64,000 nucleotides of DNA from Bolinopsis microptera. Its lineage: Eukaryota; Ctenophora; Tentaculata; Lobata; Bolinopsidae. The translations under genes were made by a program, and so were the position numbers. The DNA is taken from NCBI RefSeq assembly GCF_026151205.1, contig NC_087072.1, forward strand, positions 4,698,084 to 4,762,083, read 5' to 3'. The notes below the pieces were generated by a model. It ran no database searches and was not told where the DNA came from. It was given only the letters and a program-made list of their open reading frames with translations. Positions 35,171-48,000 of the stretch are shown here, in pieces. How positions within the stretch are numbered: the stretch's first letter is position 1; each line of letters opens with the position of its first letter.

Positions 35171-35785
35171 ACTTAGAGTCTGTAAATTAAATCTATGCAC
35201 ATTACACGTCTGTAATTAACCGTGATTAATGGTTAAATTCCAAAAGATCAAAAACTTTCTCAGGATATCCCTTCATGTTCAGTACATCTACATCTACATT
35301 GTAGTGTGAATAATAAATACCTATTTACCCTCCGATTTCAAAATAGGTATTTATGTATATTTATGAGGTTCCCCCTACCATATTGTTTATATGTTTGGTT
35401 GCATTAACTAAGATATGATTGGTATCATGTCAATTGCTGTAGATAAATTCTATGATTGTTTACTGATTACTTCTAGATGTCAATGAAACAAGAAATTTAA
35501 TTTTAGCACATTTTACAGAATAAAAAGATGTAAAACAATTCATAAAATATAATGCCCATTTGGTGTATGACTTTTTGTCCTTGACTGCTAGTTTGGGTTT
35601 GGAAGGACAGGTAACTAACGGGGCAAGGAATGCGCGTGCTTAAAAGCTTTTGCACACACCGAAACGCTAGTTCAGTTAGGTTTTTAAAGACAAGGCTCAT
35701 ATTAGGACTAGAAGATGTATTATAATAAGTATAATTACACTCACAACTACTTTGTTTAGAAAGGTACACTTATGGTTTAAAAGAG

Positions 35786-36094
35786 ATGACGGAACACACG
35801 ATAAGGATAATAAAGAGGGGTGGAGCAGATGGAACAAAATACCCTGTAAATCAGAAAGAAATTACTTTTGGAACGTGAGTAACAAATCCAAACCTGTAAT
35901 TTTTTTCTTTGGGGGTTCACACAGAGTTTATACAATAGTTATCTGTTGCACTAACCATTCCTAATTTTTCAATGTAATAGAAATCTACTGACTTTACCTA
36001 AACAAAACTTTTCAGTGAGTCAACATGTGACATACGGGTGAAGATCCCAACAGTTGACAAAGTTCACACTCGTCTGGAGTTTGAACACAAACAG
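35786..36094 (+). CDS. MKI67-like: Ki-67-like exons 1-2: first half of the FHA domain
   Basis: Exon 1 (35786-35874) starts MTEHTIRIIKRGGADGTKY and ends in ITFG before GTGAGT. Exon 2 (36016-36094) continues ESTCDIRVKIPTVDKVHTRL and ends at KQ before GTATGT. The two give 56 codons. These exons are too short to stand out as ORFs, and the first overlaps a different, meaningless frame. The intron after exon 2 is 18.7 kb. Confidence 0.85.
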
Positions 36095-39000
36095 GTATGT
36101 TAGAAATGAGGTTATTATAATTTTTCATAATGTAAATTTTAGCTTAATATTTCGATTATCGGGGGGGGGGGGGGGGGGGGGGGGGGGGACAAAAGAGACA
36201 AGAGGGACAAAAGGGACAAAAAAAGATAATAGGGATAAAAAAGACAAAAAAGACGGGGCAAAAAGGACAAAATGGACAAAAAGACAGGGACAAAATGGAC
36301 AAAATGGACAAAATGGACAAAAAGGACAGGAACAAACGAAACAAATAGACAGGGACAAAATGGACAGCAAAGGGGGGGGGGGGGGGGGGGGGGGGGGGTG
36401 TCACGTCCGTCTATGTCCGCTTGTCTCATAGAATCCAAAAAGGACAGGACATAGGCGGACATAGGCGGACATAGACGGACATAGGCGGACATAGACGGAC
36501 ATAGGCGGACATAGGCGGACATTAATGGACACCTAAATTACTAAATAAAATGTTAAATTTTTGCTGTTATAGGGGGGATCATGTTTTTTGTCCGTTCGGT
36601 ACCCTATATTTTCAAAACGGACAAAAAATAGAGCGGACAAAAATGGACAAAAAACGGACAAAAATGGAAATAACATTTAGATGCTTCCTCCTCCTACTCT
36701 TCCTCCTCCTCCCCCTGGGTCTTCCTGATCTTCCTCAGTCCTCTTCCTCCTCCCCTCCTCAGTCCTCCTCCTACTCCTCCCTCGTCCTCAGTCCTCCTCA
36801 TCAGTCCTCAACAGTCCTTCTCCTCCTGGGTCCTCCTCCTCCTCCTGAGTCCTCCTCCTGGGTCCTCCTCCTGGGTCCTCCTCCTCCTCTTCATCCTCCT
36901 CCTCTTCCTCCTCAGTCCTCAGTCCTCCTCAGTCCTCCTCCTCAGTCCTCCCCCAGTCCCCCTCCTCCTCCTCCTATTCAGTCCTCCTCCTCCTCCTCCT
37001 TCTCAGTCCTCCTCAGTCCTCAGTCCTCCTCCTCCTCCTGAGTCCTCCTCCTCCTCCTCCTCCTCTTCCCTCTCAGTCATCCTCCTCAGCCATCCTCCTC
37101 AGTCCTCCTCAGTCCTCCTCCTCAGTCCTCCTCCTCCTGGGTCCTCCTCCTCTTCATCCTCCTCCTCTTCCTCCTCGGTCCTCAGTCCTCCTCCTCCTGG
37201 GTCCCCCTCCTCATCCTTCTCATCAGTCCTCCTCCTCCCCAGTCCTCTCCCAGTCCCCCTCCTTCTCCTCCTATTCAGTCCTCCTCCTCCTCCTCCTCCT
37301 CAGTTCTCCTCAGTCCTCCTTCTCATTTCTCCTAAGTCCTCCTCCTGAGTCCTCCTCCTGAGTCCTCCTCCTCTTCCTTATGAGTCCTCCTCCTGAGTCC
37401 TCCTCCTCCTCCCTCTCAGTCATCCTCCTCAGTCATCCTCCTCAGCCATCCTCCCCAGCCATCCTCCTCAGCCATCCTCCTCAGTACTCCTCAGTCCTCC
37501 TCCTTCTCAGTCATCGTCAGTCCTCCTCCTCAGTCCTCCTCCTCCTCCTCCTGGGTCTTCCTGATCCTCCCCAGTCCTCTTCCTCCTCCCCTCCCCAGTC
37601 CTCCTCCTACTCCTCCTCCTCGTCCTCAGTCCTCCTCATCAGTCCTCAACAGTTCTCCTCCTCCCCAGTCCTCCTCCTCCTGGGGCCTTTTCCTGGGTCC
37701 TCCTCTTGGGTCCTCCTCCTCCTGGGTCCTCCTCCTCCTGGGTCCTCCTTCTCCTCCTCAGTCCTTCTCCTCCCCCTCCTCAGTCCTCTTCCTCCTCTTC
37801 CTCCTCTTCCTCCCTCTCAGTCATCCTCCTCAGCCATCCTCCTACCCTCCTCCTCAGTCCTCCTCATTCTCAGTCCCCTCACTCAGTCCTCCTCCGTCCT
37901 CCTCCTCTTCCTCAGTCATCCTCCTCAGCTTCCTCCTCCAGTCCTCCTCAGTCCTCCTCTGGGTCTCTCCTCTGGGTCTCCGACTCCTTCATCCTCCTCC
38001 TCATTCCTCCTCTCAGTCCTCCTCTCTGGTCATCCTCACTCTCAGTCATCCTCCTCAGCCATTCCTTCCCAGCCTCCTCCTCGTACTCTATCAGTCTCCT
38101 CGTACTACTTCTCCTCAAAATGTTTGTCCTCTTATATTTCCACCAATGTCCCGCTAATGATCCACCATGTCCATCCAAGTCCGCCTTTGAGTCCCTCCGA
38201 GTCCGCCATGCCTCCGAGTCCGCCATATGTCCTCGTACCGTCTCGCCAATTCCCAAAAAACCGTCCCGTTGTCTCATAGAATCCAAAAAGGACAGGACCT
38301 AGGCGGATCATACGTCGTCCTCCCCCCCCCATCCTCCTCCTCCTGCCTCCTGGGTCTTCCTGATCCTCCCCAGTCCTCTTCCTCCTCCCCTCCCCAGTCC
38401 TCCTCCTACTCCTCCTCCTCGTCCTCAGTCCTCCTCATCAGTCCTCAACAGTTCTCCTCCTCCCCAGTCCTCCTCCTCCTGGGGCCTTTTCCTGGGTCCT
38501 CCTCTTGGGTCCTCCTCCTCCTGGGTCCTCCTCCTCCTGGGTCCTCCTTCTCCTCCTCAGTCCTTCTCCTCCCCCTCCTCAGTCCTCTTCCTCCTCTTCC
38601 TCCTCTTCCTCCCTCTCAGTCATCCTCCTCAGCCATCCTCCTCAGCCATCCTCCTCAGTCCTCCTCCTTCTCAGTCCTCCTCAGTCCTCCTCCTGAGTCC
38701 TCCTCCTCCTCAGTCATCCACCTCAGTTCTCCTCCTCCTCCTCCTAGGTCCTCCTTCTGGGTCCTCCTCCTCCTGGGTCTTCCTGATCCTTCTCCTCCCT
38801 CTCAGTCATCCTCCTCAGTCATCCTCCTCAGTCATCCTCCTCAGTCATCCTCCTCAGCCATCCTTCTCAGCCATCCTCCTCAGTACTCTTCAGTACTCTT
38901 CTGTACTCTTCAGTCCTCAAAATGTTTGTCCACTAATGTCCACCAATGTCCGCTAATGTCCACCAATGTCCATCCAAGTCCGCCAATGTCCGTCCGAGTC

Positions 39001-42000
39001 CGCCAATGTCCGTCCGAGTCCGCCAATGTCCATCCGTGTCCGCCAATGTCCCAAAAAACACGTCCGTTGTCTCATAGAATCCAAAAAGGACAGGACATAG
39101 GCGGACATAGACGGACATGACACCCCCCCCCCCCCCCAGTAAAGAAAATAAGGTCAATTATCCGTTGAAATGCAAAAAATAAGTTTAGGCACAGTTCCAG
39201 CAAGCTAATAAGTTGGGTAAATTCAGACAGAACAGTAAAGTCAATCTTGGTTATATATCAGCCTTAGTGTACTCACTGTTCAAGACAACTTGGTCTAGTC
39301 CGATATGCCTGCTCACTGATTCACATTTGACGTTTGAGCTGAACTTGCATTGCAAACAACACTCAAAAAGCAAGAGGGTACAGTGTTATGATATTAAAAG
39401 ATTATGACTTTTTTGATATCACCACTTGATTAATGGGATTAATGAAATATTGACTGAACCGTGTACACATTTATTTATGTGATGCCGTTGATGAATTCTG
39501 CTTATTTAAGTCCCTTCAGTGGTTTCAGTTGAGTCTAAGTACAGCAAAACACTGACGTGAAAATCTAAATTGTTGATGTCGAGTAGAATATATATATACA
39601 TTCTCTTCATTTGAGCTTGTCTAATTTTTTGTCTCATTTGTCCAAAATTTTTGTCCCTTTTGTCCCTTTTGTCCCTAGTATTGTCCATTTTGTCCCCAAA
39701 ACACTGTCCTTCACAAAAAAATGTAAAAAAAAGACAAAGACAAAATGGACAAAATGGACAGTGATACCCCCCCCCCCCCCCCATTATCCGATTGCACACT
39801 CATTCTTCTAGCTCTAAAACACGTTGTCGGAAAACAGCAGTCTATAAAGTGTTGTCCAATTAATGGTCAAGTCACTTCTAATTAAGCGATTCTTAAGTAT
39901 CAGAGCTTTCTTTTAGAAAAGTTTGTAATGACAAATGAAGGAGACTCACAACTTGTATATCCTAGAATTTATATATAGAAGAATATAGGAGTGGGATTTA
40001 TAGTCGGCTGTATGACATATGAACTGTTTATAAGATATGCGGCATCACTTGAAGTATGGCTTATGGCAATTTGGAAAATTGTCTTCTCTGAATGATTGTC
40101 ACGAGAGATGTTCTACAGTTTAGAGATTATTATTTGCTCACATAAGATCTACACAAGCTGAAGACAACTGTTTATAATATCTAATACAGCAAGGATCCCG
40201 TTTGAACAATATTATTTCAGCAATAAAACAGCACAATTTTAGTATCACAATTTACAATACAGCTCTTATACGTTATTGATCTAACATCATATAATGCTTT
40301 TCAAACAAGATTCAGAATTTTTAAAGTTTACCAGAGAATGAATATTATGTAATCTTAAGAGAGATCAGAATAAAAATCAGCGTTGATCCCCATTCCCCAA
40401 CCCTCTGTGTGTACTGAAAACATAATCTCTCATTTAAAAGCAATGCTATCAATACCAAATGATTCTAAAGATAATTTAGCAATCTCTGTCTGCGCATTCT
40501 TCTCTTATTCTAACTTTCACAGTTTCACAAAGCTGAATTGTTTGCGATTTTCTCTTAGTTGTCCTCTATCTTGATGTTAAAGATTTAGCGCCTGATCGTG
40601 ACTTGAATGAACACGATTCAACTGTGTTCTTATCTTTCTCTTTTTTGCACAAAGATAACGCTATGAATTTACCCCACAACTCTTTAATGTGTGCTTTCAT
40701 GTCCTTTTTCCTGTAGAAGTATACTACAGGGTTACATGCAGAGTTCAATGGAAGTAGGATGTGGTTTGAAACTTCTATTACTTCATCAGGAATTGCAAAA
40801 TAGCTTGTTAGAGAGTAACAGGGCATAATGAACTGAATAACAAATCCGATGTTACAAAGACAGTAGATAACTGATATTATCCCGACTGTCACTGTAGCTT
40901 TCTTTTTCCATGTCTCTGTCTTCAACTGCGACAGATACAACTTTCCTATGTTTAAAACATTTGCTAATACAATTATTACAAACAAGCTAGCTATTATCAA
41001 AAATTCTATATGAAAAACAACTCTAAAAACAATCAATAAGGCTGGAGTAGGTGCTCCTGCTTCATTAAAAATATCGTATAGAAAATATGGATAACCTGGT
41101 TCGCCAGTTAGCATTCGGATATAAAATGCTTGTAAAGCTGAAATGATCACACCATAAACTGTAATGGACACATAAACTGCACTCCAATTAATCACCTTTA
41201 GAGGAAGAAACATGTGTATCGCCCTTACAACTGCCAATAAACATGTCAGAAATCCAGTGGCGTAGACTGATATTCGACGAATAGCGGCAAAGGTATCAAA
41301 TAAGAATGGAACATAAAAGAACTCAAAAAGTAGCCGCAATGCAGACGAAACACTGACCAAAAGATCGAATATGTTCAAGGCAAGAAAGAGTTTAGTGTGA
41401 GCTTCAGTGTTTCTTGTTTGGTTGGTTGATTTTAACTTGGCGACGAAATAAGATAGGGATATGATGTTGGTTATTGTCCCGAAAATGGCTATCAATATAG
41501 CAACGTATTGTATAACTTGCTTTGATGTGTCGGCACTTGTTGATGTTGTCCAATATGAAGTTGATGATAACATATTTAACTGTTGATGGCGAGATGAACG
41601 AAGTTCTTCTAGTGCGCTAGATTCTTCCATGACCTGGCAAGAGTTGAATTATTGTTGTTGTCTTATATATTATCTAAATAGTACGTATTTAATCCTGATC
41701 ATAATTCATATTAATACAGCTATTTATTTACTAGGCACGGCAAACAGCATGAGCTATAAGATATTAGAATAAAATCTCCAGTTGCCATAATAACTTGCAT
41801 TCTCTCAGTAACAAACCTAGATGAGTAGATGCTTGACGCTAAGAAATTTGTAAAACTACCGGGTCAAATCGTCCAATGTTTTATTCGATTGTATCTATCA
41901 AACATAGAGATTACTCGGCTGAAATTTTACGTATTCAACCAATTAACGACCGCCGACTAGGCACCAAGAATCCTTGTTCTATAATATAGAATGATTAAAC

Positions 42001-45000
42001 TATAGAAACCCCAGAAAGAAACACATTTTAAAGATTATTACTAAATCTTGGTACAATCTAAGTGAAGATATCGGTCGTTTTAATTTAAATCGTTTTTAAA
42101 CGACCCTGGGGCCTGGGGCCTGGTTCAAATTGATAATCACTTAAAAGTAATTATCAATTTTGAACCAGGCCCCAGGGTCGTCGAATTAGTTAATAGTTGC
42201 TGAATAACAAATGACTCAGAACGATTATAGAACTGCTCTTATAGCAAAGCTACAAATTCGTAATAAAAACGCAGCGCTCAAAGCAATTGAACCAACCGTC
42301 CTTATCAATTGTCAAATAATGTCACGTGCATCGTCTAAATTCCACCACCTCGCCACTAATTGTTCCCTAATCAATAAAGAAAGAAAGGGAATGAAAGTAG
42401 CTTTATCTGACAGTAGCTTAACAATCCAATACAGTTTAATCAATGATCACCTTAACAAATTGATGAAAATTGTGTGAACTAATTTACTGTGCTGCCATTT
42501 CTGTACACCTTGTGTCCAACAAACACAGGGAGCAAGGATAATCACGTACTAGTCTGATCACGTGACCAGTAGCTTCTCTCTATTCTCGCTCTTATAAGTG
42601 AGCTTCTTACTTCAAACTAGATACTTTTAAAACAAGCTTCAAACTGGTCCCTATATCTGGACTAGAAACCTAAACAATAAGCACTAAGCAGGCTACAAAA
42701 CGGAATAATAACAATACACGACCCCCGGCCTGTCCTGAATGCTAATGGTGGCTAGTTGTCAGTTCGGCGTTAAACAACGTTACCATCATTACACTGCTGA
42801 ATTTGTTGGCTTCACTTTGGGTTCCTCCTACATTATTACTTCATGTGTCAATACTCAACATATTACTACATTTTCTGTAATTTAAAATATACATGACTAA
42901 TATACCTTAATTCCCAAAAATTTGGGCGACCAAAAATTTGAGCGGGCCTCTCGCCCAAATTTTTTGCAGACCAAATTAATTGCATAAATCTTTTCCGCCT
43001 GCTTAATTTTTTGCCAACCAAACTTTTGGCATTTGGCCTGTGGCCCTGAAATCTATAGAAAGATGGCTTTTTCTTCATATCCAAGTGAAAAAATATTTGA
43101 AATTTTAGTTTTCTAATCTGTCATTCATGGCGTGACCAAGTAGCAGGGGTCTGGGGGCGCAACCCCCAGTGTGGTCAAGGGGCGGAGCCCCTTGTCGGGG
43201 GGATAGGGGGCGAAGCCCCCCGGAAAAGTTATAAGGAAATTAGACAATTTTGACGCATTTTCCAGTACTTGAGGGACACGAATTTACGTTAGCAGCAACT
43301 AAAAGAAAAAGCAAATTAATGTAAGTAGTCCGAATTTAAGCTTGACAGTACATACACGGAATTCATCCATTGTTCGTGGTAACTGGCATGGTATTTAAAG
43401 ATAACACAATGTAGGGGGGGGGGGGGGGGCTACAGTGCAGTGGGGCTACAGAGCAGTGGGTGCGAAAACAAAACTGTATACCATAGCCGTCTGGTTTAAT
43501 GTTATGTTGAAGAATACATTTTCATGTTTTTGTAAACTTGTCCCCCAAATCCCAGGGGGGCAGCTGCCCCCCTGCCCCCCGGTGATGTAGCCCATGCGCA
43601 ACACACCTTTGTTTCTCCAAAGCTAAGCGTATGTGCCGCTTAGTTTGATAGATCATGATGTAAACCTTCTAATTTTCTTCCAAACCTTTCGACCATCTGG
43701 TGAGGCGTCATAATGATAGTTGTATGTGAAAGGGGTATGATAAGATATGCTGAGTGTAAGTAGACTAAACTATCTGATTGAGAGACTAAATATCACTATT
43801 ATATATCTATCATTTTGTACTGTGCCATCATCACTGTATTTTTTAGTAGTTACTGGGCAGATCGTAAATTTCATAATGTGAAACAACTCAGACTACCACC
43901 TACATGCTTAAAATTGGCAAATATCTAACTGAAATTTTAGTGGAAAATCTTTCATTTTTCGAAGAATTTGTGCCCAAATTTTCGGTCGCCCAAATGAGTT
44001 CAAATTTTCTGCCCAAATTTTTCGGGCTCAAATAAATTGTGCTCAATATAATGGCACACAAATTTTTGGGAACTAAGGTAGTAAGGTCGGTTACTGTTGC
44101 TCATTCTTCACCAGTGATGACATCATGGATTAAGAGTGGCTTTGTATAAGTTGAAGTTGTGTAATGTTAAAAAAGTAAGTTTCTGAAATAAGCGAAAACT
44201 GACAAAAATTTCAAACTTGTACGCTGTCAGTGTTGATTTATGCACATAGCAAGATAACGAAAAAAAGTTGTGACCATCCTTCTTTAATTTAGTTTAATTG
44301 AACCCATTGAAATTGCTATACCAAAGATCCTTTTACTCATTATAACTTATAAGAAGTAATGATATGAGAATCGAGAGTTAAGTCGAGCATAAAATTCTAC
44401 TGAAGAATAAAGTAACTGTAAAAGAACATTCTTTTTATAGCCTAAAAATCAAAATTATGCAATTTTTTGTTTGTCATGGTATTCGTAAGAAGTAATGATA
44501 TGACAATCTAGACTAAAATAAGTCAAGCATGATTCGTACGAAAGATCATTCTTTTAATGGTATAAAAATGAAAATCGTGCAATTTATGCTGGTTAATTGT
44601 CAAGATATTACTTATATAAGTAATGATATGAGTATCAAAAGTTAAAAGTCAAGTACGACTTCTGCTAAACGATAAAGTACAGGAGACCGACCATCCTCTT
44701 TATGGAGAAAATTATATAATTTCATAGATAGTTCATGCAACATTTTGCGATCAAGATATCATATTTCTTAAATATTTAGCTTGAGTATTTAAGCTTAAAT
44801 TACTATGTCTGAGCATTACTACGTCAAGTTACTACGGCAATTTCAGGAATAGATCGGCTTATATCATACTTAGTTTTGGTATCGAGTTTGCGTAATACTA
44901 AGAGAAGAAGATATGGTCATTGTTCATTTTGATCATCCTAACCACGACTACAAATCCAAAACTGCAGATACAGTTGATGACTGATATTATTGGAACTATT

Positions 45001-48000
45001 ATTGTTGCTTTTCTCTCTAACTGCCAATTAAATCACGACCTACACTACACTATTGAAACTAAGATGGCAACAGTAAAGAGTTACATGTACAGCACAGCTG
45101 AGGTGGTCTCCATTAAAACCAACTACCACTATTATGGGCTATAATCAACATGCGATGACTGCAGTGGTAGACCAGCTGTTTCTGAACAAAAGGTACACTT
45201 AAAGAGTAATAACAGAATAATAAGAAAATTAAGAAAGAGAGAGAAACACCGAGCGAAGCGTACTAAGAAACCACGTTGCTATTCTGAAGCTCACCTGCCT
45301 GAACGAGGTTACTAGCAATACATACGGGCACGTCGTGAAACAGAGTGGTCTATCTATCAAGATAGGGCAACGGATAAAAGAGAAGATATTACTGATAAAC
45401 TAATGTACCACTTCCACAAACAACTTTAAAACATGCACAGCACTCACAAACTAGACTGTAATATGATATCACTTTTGAGCTAGACAACAGTTCTCAGACC
45501 TCAGTTCTCCGACCTAAAGGGGGGGAGACACGGCCACTGAGCTGCAGCTTCGGTCAGCACTACCGTAGTGCTGACAACCAATGCAGCAAAATCATAATCT
45601 ATAATCCACTAGCAAAGCACTGTAGCTTAGGATGGAACATCTAACTCATAGTGCGCAGCCTGCTCAAACTCGTGATTGTAGATATAAGGAAAAACACTTA
45701 AATTTAATGAGAGAAATCCAAAGATGCACGTTTCCTTGTCTACAACAAACCAGCAAAATGACAAATCAGAGCTTTGAAAACTAATTGGCCAAATTTCTAG
45801 GCGAATGATTTACATCGTATAATTTACTGTTTGTGTTTACCGCAGTTAATATTTTGTCTTCGTTTGTTTCAGCTTACAGTTACGTCACTGACCGCATTTT
45901 TCAGTTAATGCTGCACTTTATATATTTTTTATTATGTTGATTATGTATTACAGCATTACTTAGAGTCAACTTGTCGCTGCCACGGATCAGGGTTGATCGT
46001 CATAATATATCATATATTTGTTTATCTAAGAGATCAGCTAAATTCAAGATCTGCAGTTTTATCCAGTGTCCCGCCTGTTATACCACCACCATCATAATTA
46101 CATCGTTACTAATACCAACTGTTCTCTTCTGTGCACAGAAAGTATTGTACCCTTTAAAAAAATGCCGTGTCAGACTCTAGTTAGGACCAGATGTTACTAG
46201 ATAATGCAAGCCATGTAATAAGGCAGAAAGTCATGCTGAAAATTACCGAAATTTTGAACGATACGATCAATAAATACAATACTGCAGAAAATTGTTATCA
46301 AAATCAAGACTTTTAAAATAATATATTAACTTATGTATTAATATATTAACAATATGAGTATTTTGTTAACATTCTCAGACAATTAAAACGAAGAGAGATA
46401 TATTAAAGCCATCCAAGCGTGACTAAGTATAGAAAAACAACTTGCTCGTATAAATGAACATGCCGTGCCCTACCCGGGCCGTGGCCGTTATAGATATAAT
46501 TCTAACTGCTCAGCTATACTACCAGCTTTTCATATTTAAATTTTATAGGTAAATACGACATTGATCCTTCAAAAATGACGTAAAATTATGGGCATCATGC
46601 GTGGAGAGATTATGGTAGACTGGAGCTAATAAAGTGATGAGCAGACACGCGTTAAAAAAAGAAATTACGGAGGAGAAAAGTAAAAATGAAAATTATAGAA
46701 AGAAAAATAAGTCTGGTGACGTGAACATAGATAAATGAAGTGAGAAAATTTATTTACACTCCGCCCATATCAACAATCCACATGGTTAAAGGTACAGATA
46801 GACGGAATCAAGGCGGCTTTCCGATACGTGTCTCGCCAGAAAACTTAAAAGTAGAATAATTAAAAGACAAATATAGGTTGAAGTACACTTTGTTTAATTA
46901 CAAACAATCAAGGAAAACGACAGAGAAAATTGTTGAGTTTTAAAATGTTGAACTGAACACACAAAGATAACGACGAGTTTTCCCATCCAGTCCTAATACT
47001 GACTACTCAGCGAGAGAGTTCCTCAAGATAAACGAAAATATAAGAAAAGTAAATACAACACTGTTAACTGCTAATCGTACAATTTGAATCATCCAATAGA
47101 AAATTGGGTCAAATTGTTTAACTCTAGCTCAGCTCTGATTTGTCACATAAAGTTGGTTTGTTGTTGACAAGTCAACCACGCTTCTTTGAGTTTCTATCAA
47201 TAAGTGGGTTTTCCTTGTCAACAATCTCAAGTTTGAGGTTAAGAGGGCGGCTTATGGTTGGATTTTTCTCCTTGTATTGCATTCCTAATTTCCTAGCGGT
47301 TTATCACTGTAGGATTTTAAAGAAGGGTTCATCGAACGTGGAGCTCGGTGGTCGATATGTTCTCTGAAAAGGAAACACTAAACTGCTATCGATTTGTCAA
47401 ATTGGCATAAACGGGTGAGCGCATATTTTCCTGCTGATGTCAGAAACATTCCAGATATGAGTGTGATAATAAACTATGACCGTTATTCATATTCCTACAA
47501 ATTAAAGGAGCTCGTGCCTGACAAGCCTGATAAGCCTGACAAGCCTGACAAGCCATGCACTGGATCAAATCTAAACAAGGAACAAAGGCTTACACAAATA
47601 CAATAAACTAATGCAACTGCATATTATCACTATATCTATCTACTGATAGACTAGACGTCATGATACGTCATGGTACCTTAACTATACCTCTAGCCGTCTC
47701 AATCTAAGAGATACGGCAGAACCCCATCACTCACCAGGCTTTATTCGTCTCAAAATACCAGAGACCCTTAAGGAACAGCCATCTAAAATGTTGTAATTAT
47801 AATTTTGTACATACTATGGTGCTCCGTGACTGCAGTTGTATGCAGTTTAAGTGCACACCTTACTTTTTATTAACAAAATATTTGAATGAGCACCGCTATG
47901 CCTCATTCGCCCCGAATGGGACCAAGGTTATGAGACAAAAGCCTACACAAAACACTAACTTATACCACAAAAAATACGTTATCGGCATATTATCAATCTG

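Larger units (their letters stand above)
36161..39782. mobile_element. Outer G-capped composite in Ki-67-like intron 2, probable 6-bp TSD
   Basis: 28 G at 36161-36188 on the left and 16 C at 39767-39782 on the right. It is flanked by ATTATC at 36155-36160 and 39783-39788. The inner sequence next to both runs is GGACAAAA-type minisatellite (36189-36371 and, inverted in part, 39620-39760). No unique TIR is shared beyond the homopolymers, so the pairing rests mainly on the TSD match. It contains a nested G-capped element at 36372-39137. Confidence 0.5.

Noticed and set aside
36125-36522. Open frames with poly-Pro and FCPFCPF repeats
   Set aside because: They are translations of C runs and the GGACAAAAT minisatellite, present on both strands.
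36550-39120. Long Ser/Pro/Leu-rich open frames (up to about 300 codons)
   Set aside because: They come from TCCTCC satellite sequence read in any frame; composition alone keeps stops away, and there is no domain or splice context.
47140-47367. 75-codon plus-strand frame
   Set aside because: No recognisable domain and no codon pattern distinguishing it from chance in an AT-rich intron.
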